From assembly GCA_003152275.1 (NCBI GenBank), contig PLZU01000098.1:1-35136 (forward strand): a stretch of DNA of 35,136 nucleotides. The letters are read 5' to 3'. The position numbers and the translations under genes are program-made. Positions 29,555-35,136 of the stretch are shown here, piece after piece. How positions within the stretch are numbered: position 1 is the stretch's first letter; the number at the start of each line of letters is the position of its first letter. The DNA comes from Actinomycetota bacterium. Lineage in GTDB: Bacteria; Actinomycetota; Thermoleophilia; Gaiellales; Gaiellaceae. The notes under the pieces were generated by a model. It was not told the origin of the DNA. It worked only from the letters and a program-made list of their open reading frames with translations, and searched no databases.

Positions 29555-30873
29555 GCCCAGCCCACCGCGCCCTTGTAGACGACGAAGGGGAGGATGAGCA
29601 ACGCCAGGACTCCAAGCCCCACCGCTACGAGCCGCGGCGAACGCGCTCCCAGTCGGTCCGCAAGCCAGCCGAAGCAGAGGGCCCACGCACCGAGCGTCGA
29701 GAGCATGTAGGTGGGCTTCAGAACGTCGCCGTCGTGCGTCGGGTAGCTGACCGTGAAGTACAGGTAGCCGGCGATACCGGCCAGCGGTAGCAGCGCAACG
29801 AGCAGCCGTTCCGCCAATCGGCGACGGGCCGAGCGCGCGAGCAGGACGAGCCAGCCGACGATCGCGAGCCCCGTCGGCGCAAGGCCGAGCACGCTCTGCA
29901 GCGACAGCCACACGCTCGTGACACCGCCCGGCTTCGTCGCTTGCGTCTTCGCCGACCAGGCGAATACGCCGTACCAGTCGCCCCAGATGTCCGCATACGT
30001 CTGGGGCCCGGCGAGATTCACGAGGTAGGGCCGCCACGGTCGGGAGAACACGTCCGGCAGCCCCGGGTCGATGTAGAAACTCGCCGGCCGTCGCTCCAAC
30101 AGCGGCTTGTCGACGTGCGGAGGATCGAAGATGGCATTCGCGTAGTTGGCCGCGCGATAGCCGTACCACGGCCCCGCGATCACGGCGCAGGCGGTGAGCG
30201 CGAGCGCGAGCGTCCGGACAAGCTGCCGTCGCTCCCCGTGTCGCCACCACAGCGCTGCAAGGAACGCGAGCACGACGACTGCAAGTGTCCAGAGCGCGAA
30301 CTGCCGCACCATCTCACCGGCCCCAAGCGCGACACCGAGCCCGAGCGCCGCTTTGCGGCCATAGCGGCGGCCCACGAGCAGGCGTGCGGCCAGATAGAGG
30401 CAGAGCACGGAGAAAAACAGGTCGGTCGGCTCGGGGTTGTACATCGGCGCCGTCCGCATCAACACGGGGGAGAGAGCGACGTAGCCGATCGCCGCCGGTG
30501 CGATCCAGCGCCGGTCCGGCCAGAGCAGCCGCGCGAGCGCACCGACGAGCAGCGCGGTGCCGACGACGGCGGGCACGTTCAGGAGTTGCGCGAGCTTGTG
30601 CGGCTCGCCAAGGCCCGCCTGGCGGCCGATCCAAGTCACGCCGCCGGCGAGCCCGTAGTAGAGCGGCGGCGAGTAGTACTCGGGCGTCTCGTTCTTGTGC
30701 GGAAGCCGCAGGTGGTTGATGAGGAAGTCGCCGTATTCGCGGTGCGAGGCCGCGTCGTAGCCGGCGCCGGCGGGATACGACGAAGCGTTCCACAGGGCGA
30801 TGAGCCCGGCGAGTGCGACAAGGAAGAGGCTGAGGCGCTCCGGAGTCAGCCGTCTGGCCGCAGCGATGCCCAC
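29551..30873 (-). CDS. GT39/ArnT-like GT-C membrane glycosyltransferase
   Basis: A 440-aa integral membrane protein with about eleven helices. The first extracytoplasmic loop has YDAASHREYGDF followed by ETPEYYSPPLYYGL, the layout of protein-O-mannosyltransferase/ArnT-type GT-C enzymes. It probably works with the coupled GT87-like protein on a cell-envelope glycan. GTG 30873 follows TAGGCT (minus strand, 30880-30885) by six bases with no Shine-Dalgarno, indicating a leaderless bicistronic message. It is divergent from ruvC, with 59 bases between the starts. Confidence 0.78.
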   Translation of the reverse strand: MGIAAARRLTPERLSLFLVALAGLIALWNASSYPAGAGYDAASHREYGDFLINHLRLPHKNETPEYYSPPLYYGLAGGVTWIGRQAGLGEPHKLAQLLNVPAVVGTALLVGALARLLWPDRRWIAPAAIGYVALSPVLMRTAPMYNPEPTDLFFSVLCLYLAARLLVGRRYGRKAALGLGVALGAGEMVRQFALWTLAVVVLAFLAALWWRHGERRQLVRTLALALTACAVIAGPWYGYRAANYANAIFDPPHVDKPLLERRPASFYIDPGLPDVFSRPWRPYLVNLAGPQTYADIWGDWYGVFAWSAKTQATKPGGVTSVWLSLQSVLGLAPTGLAIVGWLVLLARSARRRLAERLLVALLPLAGIAGYLYFTVSYPTHDGDVLKPTYMLSTLGAWALCFGWLADRLGARSPRLVAVGLGVLALLILPFVVYKGAVGWA

Positions 30874-30932
30874 CCGGAGAGCCTACGGTGCGTGAGGCAG
30901 GAGTTGTCCGACCTCATGCCTAACGTGTCCGC

Positions 30933-31421
30933 GTGAAGGTCATCGGCATCGATCCGGGGACGGCGAATTGCGGGTACGGGATCGTCCACGAAAGCGGCGG
31001 GCGGCTCAGGGCCATCGGCCACGGCTCGTGGTCGACACCGGCCGGCGAGCGGCTGGAGCTGCGTCTGAGGATGATTTTCGAGGGAGTGGCGGCGCTCGTC
31101 GAGGAGCACGCGCCGGATGCGGTCGCGCTCGAGGAGTCGTTCGTCGGCGTCGACGCCCGCACCGCGCTCTCCGTCGGGCAGGCGCGCGGCGCCGTGCTCG
31201 TCGCGGCCGCACTGCAGGGCGTCGAGTGCACCGAATACGCACCCGCCCGCGTCAAGCAGGCGGTCTGCGGCTACGGACGCGCCGAGAAGGCGCAGGTGCA
31301 GCGGATGGTGAAAGCGATCCTCGGCCTGCAGGCGCTGCCGACGCCGAATCACGCGTCCGACGCGCTGGCCGTCGCGATCTGTCATGCGCTCGCACCGCCG
31401 CTCTTGAAGATGGTGGGCTGA
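30933..31421 (+). CDS. ruvC: Crossover junction endodeoxyribonuclease RuvC
   Basis: A 162-aa Holliday-junction resolvase with RNase-H fold. The acidic catalytic set is Asp7 (GIDPGT), Glu67 (VALEES), His140 and Asp143 (HASDALA). This is the Asp/Glu/His/Asp arrangement of the Thermus type rather than E. coli's four acids. It dimerises on four-way junctions with RuvAB. GTG 30933 follows TAACGT (30921-30926) by six bases and lacks a Shine-Dalgarno. It leads the ruvC-ruvA-ruvB operon, four bases before ruvA. Confidence 0.97.
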   Translation: MKVIGIDPGTANCGYGIVHESGGRLRAIGHGSWSTPAGERLELRLRMIFEGVAALVEEHAPDAVALEESFVGVDARTALSVGQARGAVLVAAALQGVECTEYAPARVKQAVCGYGRAEKAQVQRMVKAILGLQALPTPNHASDALAVAICHALAPPLLKMVG

Positions 31422-31425
31422 GCCG

Positions 31426-31995
31426 GTGATCGCCCGTCTGCGCGGTAAGCCAGTCGCATCGACGCTCGAGGGTCTCATCCTCGACGTCGGCGGCGTCGGC
31501 TATCTCGTCGCCGCGACGCCGAGCGCGGTGCGCAAGGCTGACGGCGCGGAAGAGGTGACAGTCGAGACGTACCTGCACGTACGCGAGGACGTCATGCAGC
31601 TGTACGGCTTCGCCGAGCGCGCCGAGCGCGAGTTGTTCGTGCAGCTCCTGAGCGTGAACGGCGTCGGTCCGAAAGTGGCGCTCGCAATCGTCTCGGGCTC
31701 TCCCGCTGAAGAGCTTCGCCGCGCGATCGTGCGCGGGGACGCCGTGCGTTTTCAAGCGATACCGGGCATCGGCAAGAAGACGGCCGAGCGCATCGTGCTC
31801 GAACTGAAGGAGAAGCTCGCGGTCACCGCGATCGCGCCGATCGGCGGAGCCGACGTCGACGACCATGTCGTCGCACGCAACGCACTCGTCGAGCTCGGCT
31901 ACTCGATCGCCGACGCCGAGCGCGCACTTGCGGAGACCGATGCCGCGTTAACTCCTGAAGAGCGCGTACGGAACGCGTTGCGGGCTGCGGCGTGA
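31426..31995 (+). CDS. ruvA: Holliday junction DNA helicase subunit RuvA
   Basis: A 189-aa protein. Domain I is an OB fold ([12 protein letters not shown]...[12 protein letters not shown]...[12 protein letters not shown]). Domain II has two helix-hairpin-helix motifs, [12 protein letters not shown] and [13 protein letters not shown]. Domain III is a C-terminal RuvB-binding three-helix bundle ([19 protein letters not shown]). It forms the tetramer that holds the junction and loads RuvB. Start GTG 31426; the stop overlaps the ruvB start as GTGA. Confidence 0.97.
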   Translation: MIARLRGKPVASTLEGLILDVGGVGYLVAATPSAVRKADGAEEVTVETYLHVREDVMQLYGFAERAERELFVQLLSVNGVGPKVALAIVSGSPAEELRRAIVRGDAVRFQAIPGIGKKTAERIVLELKEKLAVTAIAPIGGADVDDHVVARNALVELGYSIADAERALAETDAALTPEERVRNALRAAA

Positions 31996-32999
31996 GCTCG
32001 TTCGTCGCGCCGGTCCTCGACGAGGACGACGAGGAGCTCGAGCAGACGCTTCGCCCGCGCCGGCTCGACGAATTCGTCGGGCAGGAGCGGGTGAAGGAGC
32101 AGCTGCAGATCGCGCTCACGGCAGCGAAGGCGCGGGGTGAGGCGCTCGACCACGTGCTGCTCGCCGGGCCGCCGGGTCTCGGCAAGACGAGCCTCGCGTA
32201 CATCCTGCGCGAAGAGCTTGGGGTCGGCATTCGCACGATCGCCGGCCCTGCGGTCGAGAAGAAGGACATCGCGGCGATCCTCACCTCGCTCGAGCCGCGC
32301 GACGTCCTGTTCGTCGACGAGATCCACCGGATGAGCCGCACGGCGGAGGAGATCCTCTATCCGGCGCTTGAGGACTTTCGCATCGACATCGTCATGGGCG
32401 AAGGAGCGGCGGCACGCACGCTCACGCTCGACCTGCCGCCGTTCACGATGGTCGGGGCGACCACGCGCACGGGCCTCCTCACGACGCCGCTGCGCGACCG
32501 CTTCGGGTTGACGTTCCGGCTCGACTACTACAACGCGGGCGAGCTCGGTTCGATCGTGCATCGGTCCGCGCGAATCCTCGGCGTCGAGATCGCGAGCGAT
32601 GCGGCGGAGGAGATTGCCTGCCGCTCACGCGGCACGCCCCGCATCGCCAACCGGATCCTCCGCCGGGTGCGCGACGTCGCGCAGGTGCGGCACGAAGGCT
32701 CGATCACGAACGAGATCGCGCGAGAGGCGCTCCACCTGCTCGAAATCGACGAGCAGGGACTCGACCGCGAGGCGCGCGAGTTGCTGCGCTCGATCGCCGT
32801 GAAGTTCGACGGCGGCCCCGTCGGGCTCTCCACGCTCGCCGCGTCCCTCGGTGAGGAGCAGGAGACGATCGAGGATGTCTATGAGCCGTATCTGCTGCAG
32901 CTGGGCTTCATCCAGCGCACGCCACGCGGGCGCACGATCACGAAGCTCGGGCGTGCACACATCGGCGCGGCTCCGGCGGTCGAGGCGAAGCTCTTCTGA
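31992..32999 (+). CDS. ruvB: Holliday junction branch migration ATPase RuvB
   Basis: A 335-aa AAA+ motor of the usual length. Walker A is GPPGLGKT, Walker B is LFVDEIHRM, the sensor/arginine-finger region is [18 protein letters not shown], and the C-terminal winged-helix domain ends with [15 protein letters not shown]. It forms hexameric rings on either side of RuvA to drive branch migration. The GTG start overlaps the ruvA stop by four bases, so translation is coupled. It is the last gene of the operon; the next transcript begins just after it with a riboswitch. Confidence 0.98.
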   Translation: MSSFVAPVLDEDDEELEQTLRPRRLDEFVGQERVKEQLQIALTAAKARGEALDHVLLAGPPGLGKTSLAYILREELGVGIRTIAGPAVEKKDIAAILTSLEPRDVLFVDEIHRMSRTAEEILYPALEDFRIDIVMGEGAAARTLTLDLPPFTMVGATTRTGLLTTPLRDRFGLTFRLDYYNAGELGSIVHRSARILGVEIASDAAEEIACRSRGTPRIANRILRRVRDVAQVRHEGSITNEIAREALHLLEIDEQGLDREARELLRSIAVKFDGGPVGLSTLAASLGEEQETIEDVYEPYLLQLGFIQRTPRGRTITKLGRAHIGAAPAVEAKLF

Positions 33000-33023
33000 G
33001 CCGGAACTCGCGCGCGGTATAGT
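32994..33023 (+). promoter_or_regulatory. Predicted promoter upstream of fluoride riboswitch
   Basis: A -10 TATAGT (33018-33023), and a weak -35 TTCTGA (32994-32999) at an 18-base spacing that overlaps the end of ruvB. Transcription would start near 33030, just before the aptamer. Confidence 0.55.
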
Positions 33024-33036
33024 CCGGTCTGTTGCA

Positions 33037-33087
33037 GCGCGATGAGGCTCGCGCTTAACCGCGGCAGTGCCGCTGATGGCCTCTACC
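33037..33087 (+). promoter_or_regulatory. Fluoride riboswitch (crcB motif) aptamer
   Basis: The stretch follows the crcB/fluoride aptamer nearly base for base as known from Thermotoga petrophila. P1 is GCGC/GCGC around GATGAGGCTC, then AACCGC, a P2 GCGGC/GCCGC hairpin with a short loop (33061-33073), GCTGATGGCC and CTCTAC. GAGGC (33044-33048) can pair with GCCTC (33079-33083), as in the known fold. It precedes the antiporter gene on the same strand, with no other gene between. Fluoride riboswitches are known upstream of fluoride exporters and Na+/H+ antiporters. Confidence 0.9.
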
Positions 33088-33116
33088 CCACGGATTCCAC
33101 GGCCATGGAGGTAGAG
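33080..33116 (+). promoter_or_regulatory. Riboswitch expression platform: anti-Shine-Dalgarno pairing
   Basis: CTCTACC (33081-33087), part of the aptamer's closing segment, is exactly complementary to GGTAGAG (33110-33116). That segment overlaps the GGAGG ribosome-binding site (33107-33111) of the antiporter. Fluoride binding would hold CCTC in the aptamer and free the ribosome-binding site; without fluoride the two segments could pair and block translation. This is a model from base pairing only. Confidence 0.6.
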
Positions 33117-33118
33117 AC

Positions 33119-34273
33119 GTGAGTGACGTCGCGATAGCAGCAATTCTGGCAGCGACGATTCTCGTCGCGTCGACGATCAGCGTCGAGATCGGGCTCTCGG
33201 TCGCACTGATCGAGCTCGTCGGCGGCGTGATCGTCGGGAACGCTTTCGACCTCGGCGTGCCGTCGTGGCTGGCCTTCATCGGCACGTTCGCAGGCGTCGT
33301 GCTCACGTTCCAGGCGGGAGCCGAGGTCGATGTGCCGCAGTTCAGGCGCGAGTGGAGAGCGTCGCTCTCGATCGGCCTCGTCAGCTTCTTCGCTCCGTTC
33401 GCCGTCGTCGGGCTGGTGGCGTACTACGCGCTCGACTGGACGAGGCGACAGGCCGAAATTGGCGGTCTCGCGCTTTCGACGACGAGTCTCGCGGTCGTCT
33501 ACGCCGTCCTCGTCGAAACCGGGCTCAACCGCGAGCTCGTCGGCAAGCGGCTGATGTCCGCGACCTTCGTCACCGACATCGCGACGGTCGTCGGGTTGAC
33601 CGTGCTCTTCGTGAAGCCCACGATCTGGATCGTGCCGTTCGTTGTCGTCTCGGTCGTGTTGATCGTCGGGCTGCCGCGGATCGCGCCGTTGTTCTTCGGC
33701 CGGTACGGCGACCGCGTCATCGAGCCCGAGATCAAGCTCGTTTACGCGTCGTTGTTCCTGCTCCTTTGGCTTGGTGGGCGGGCCAACTCGCAGGCGGTAC
33801 TCCCGGCCTTCATCCTCGGGCTCGCGATGAGCGGCCATTACGTCAAGCATCGTCTTGAGCAGGAACGCATGCGCGTCGTCGCGTTCGCGTTTCTCACTCC
33901 GTTCTTTTTCCTGAAGGGCGGGATGAATGTTTCCCTCGGCGCTCTGTGGTCGAATCTCGGTGTTCTCGCGTTGCTCTTCGTCGCGAAGATGGCGCCGAAG
34001 TTCGCCGGCATCTACCCGCTCGCACGGCGCTACACCGCGCCGCACGCGATGTTCACGACCTTGCTCATGTCCACCGGCCTCACGTTCGGCACGATCACGT
34101 CGCTCTACGGCCTGAACGCCGGCATCATCGACCGCACCCAGTTCTCGCTGCTGATCAGCGTCGTCGTTCTGTCCGCGATCGTTCCCACCGCGATCGCGCA
34201 GCGTTTCTTCCATCCGCACGACCAGCAGGATCACGAGAGCGGTTCGGCGGCCGCAGAAGGTCTTACGCCGTGA
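33119..34273 (+). CDS. CPA2-family cation/proton antiporter, fluoride-riboswitch controlled
   Basis: A 384-aa membrane protein with about 12 helices, the length of NapA-type antiporters, and with no C-terminal RCK/TrkA domain. The TM4 block is LALSTTSLAVVYAVLVETG. The TM5 ion site SATFVTDIATVV has Thr152-Asp153 in place of the Asp-Asp of electrogenic antiporters, close to the Gln-Asp of KefC. TM10 carries Lys266 in FFFLKGGMNVS. GTG 33119 has GGAGG seven bases upstream. The aptamer just before it implies induction by fluoride, so it probably relieves fluoride or its acid/cation stress, by exporting HF-linked protons, cations or perhaps fluoride itself. Its end overlaps the convergent gene by 11 bases. 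Confidence 0.85.
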   Translation: MSDVAIAAILAATILVASTISVEIGLSVALIELVGGVIVGNAFDLGVPSWLAFIGTFAGVVLTFQAGAEVDVPQFRREWRASLSIGLVSFFAPFAVVGLVAYYALDWTRRQAEIGGLALSTTSLAVVYAVLVETGLNRELVGKRLMSATFVTDIATVVGLTVLFVKPTIWIVPFVVVSVVLIVGLPRIAPLFFGRYGDRVIEPEIKLVYASLFLLLWLGGRANSQAVLPAFILGLAMSGHYVKHRLEQERMRVVAFAFLTPFFFLKGGMNVSLGALWSNLGVLALLFVAKMAPKFAGIYPLARRYTAPHAMFTTLLMSTGLTFGTITSLYGLNAGIIDRTQFSLLISVVVLSAIVPTAIAQRFFHPHDQQDHESGSAAAEGLTP

Positions 34274-34958
34274 CGGGAACGAGCCGCGCGTGCACGCTGC
34301 GTGCCGCAGCCACGAGCCAGGGCGCGACGAGGAGCGCCATTACGTCGAACCAGACGTAGCCGCTCGCGACGCCGCTCGGCGGATTGCCTTGCGGAATCCC
34401 GATACCCGGCACTTCGGTCGCCCACCGCCAGGTACCGATCGACGTGCCGTACAGCTCGAGGGCGGCGACGACGAGGAACACTCCCGCGTACACGGAGCGA
34501 GAGCGCGAGCGCCAGAGGTACACGCAGAGGAGCGGAACGCCGATCGCGCCCGCAACATCGAGCCGCGGTAAGACAGTGAGACCGGCGAGCCCCCAGCCGA
34601 CAGCTCCGACTGCCGCGACGGCGACGAGCCGGCGAGACGGTACGAGCGACGCGAGTGCAAGCCCGCTCAGATACACGATCCCGTGTGCGGGCGGGATGAA
34701 GAGCGGCAGGTTGTGCAGCCGGTAGCGGTAGACGCCCCAGACGAGCGAACCGATCACCTCGCCGACCGTTGCGAACGCGACGACGCCGATCGCCTGTGCG
34801 CGTGCGAGCGCAGGAAGTGGGCGCAGCGCGACGAGCAGGACGATCCAGGTGATCCCGCCGAGCACGAGTTGCCCGTGATAGCCGAGCTGCGTGTCGACCG
34901 CGAGCAGCGCAACCAGATACGCCGGCCCCGCAGCCATGTACCAACGAGGAATGCTCAC
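34263..34958 (-). CDS. Polytopic membrane protein, function unknown
   Basis: A 231-aa protein with about seven transmembrane segments. A conserved-looking polar stretch, GEVIGSLVWGVYRYRLHNLP (residues ~66-85), followed by IPPAHGIVYLSG, resembles membrane enzymes that place charged residues at the bilayer face, but I cannot assign a family. GTG 34958 overlaps the stop of the upstream gene as GTGA, so the two are translationally coupled. The C-terminal end overlaps the antiporter's end on the opposite strand by 11 bases. Confidence 0.7.
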   Translation of the reverse strand: MSIPRWYMAAGPAYLVALLAVDTQLGYHGQLVLGGITWIVLLVALRPLPALARAQAIGVVAFATVGEVIGSLVWGVYRYRLHNLPLFIPPAHGIVYLSGLALASLVPSRRLVAVAAVGAVGWGLAGLTVLPRLDVAGAIGVPLLCVYLWRSRSRSVYAGVFLVVAALELYGTSIGTWRWATEVPGIGIPQGNPPSGVASGYVWFDVMALLVAPWLVAAARSVHARLVPVTA

Positions 34959-35136
34959 CGGCGGTACTGCAGGTCGTGCCAGCTCGGCGTCGGCAGCAAC
35001 TCGAGCAGCGCACGGCCGCCGCGCGGGTCGCGGTACGAGAACTCGGCGTTCGCCTCGTCGAACCCGACCTCCAACTTGCCGGCCTTCACGCGATGGTCGA
35101 GCCAGGCGCCACGGAAGACGAGCTTCTTCAGCCAGT
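34955..35136 (-). CDS. Partial CDS (C-terminal 59 residues), function unknown
   Basis: The frame is open from the window edge to TGA at 34955-34957. It ends ...AEFSYRDPRGGRALLELLPTP and SWHDLQYRR. The start lies beyond the window. The composition (charged beta-strand-like segments) and the GTGA coupling to the next gene support it as real. No family is recognisable from this short piece. Confidence 0.6.
   Translation of the reverse strand, partial: WLKKLVFRGAWLDHRVKAGKLEVGFDEANAEFSYRDPRGGRALLELLPTPSWHDLQYRR

Noticed and set aside
34231-35013. 260-aa minus-strand Arg/Ala-rich frame at the window end
   Set aside because: It overlaps the better-supported 231-aa membrane protein in another frame and has no hydrophobic or domain pattern of its own.

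Overview
The window is very GC-rich, uses many GTG starts and is densely packed with short intergenic gaps. It carries an actinobacterial-style pdxS/pdxT/yebC/ruvCAB neighbourhood. Together with secreted proteins carrying PxKF, CSLREA and Ig-type domains, this suggests a high-GC actinobacterium, probably class Thermoleophilia. That placement is an inference, because no marker gene here settles it.

Layout. (1) 1-3267: a plus-strand catabolic operon for gamma-glutamylated amines, with the end of a PuuA/glutamine-synthetase-type ligase, a PuuD-type hydrolase, an aldehyde dehydrogenase and an SDR, closed by a perfect 14-bp inverted repeat. (2) 3317-5494: small genes, namely a four-helix membrane protein, a secreted cupredoxin-like protein, a YjbQ enzyme, a CAT-anticodon tRNA, a 66-aa protein and a subtilisin-inhibitor-like (SSI) protein. 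(3) 5692-8970: a secreted sedolisin (S53) protease with Ig-like repeats, directly downstream of the SSI-like gene. (4) 9021-11717: a stand-alone MshEN-type putative c-di-GMP-binding protein, an unknown protein, MsrA and a second SDR. (5) 11752-23742: two very large divergent genes. One is a 1.26-kaa tandem cyclase/AAA/TPR protein. The other is a 2.7-kaa secreted mosaic with a TolB-like propeller, CSLREA/beta-helix, PLGAI pentapeptide repeats, a gingipain-like C25 protease domain, Ig domains and PxKF. (6) 23735-25213: a secondary-metabolite-type esterase and a small lipoprotein. (7) 25235-32999: PLP synthase (pdxS, pdxT), yebC and ruvCAB, interrupted by a membrane protein and by two opposite-strand GT-C glycosyltransferases. 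(8) 33000-34273: a fluoride riboswitch controlling a CPA2-type cation/proton antiporter. (9) 34263-35136: two overlapping minus-strand genes, the second cut by the window edge.

Themes. Several genes have a TANNNT -10 box six to eight bases before the start codon and no Shine-Dalgarno, which implies leaderless transcripts. Gene ends often overlap tail to tail. The strongest discoveries are the fluoride riboswitch/antiporter unit with a visible anti-Shine-Dalgarno switch, the giant PLGAI-repeat/C25 protein, the cyclase whose two domains carry complementary halves of one active site, and the SSI-like inhibitor beside a sedolisin. No CRISPR array, rRNA, IS element or prophage was seen. No gene-free stretch exceeds 300 bases; the longest (5495-5691) holds the sedolisin promoter and leader.
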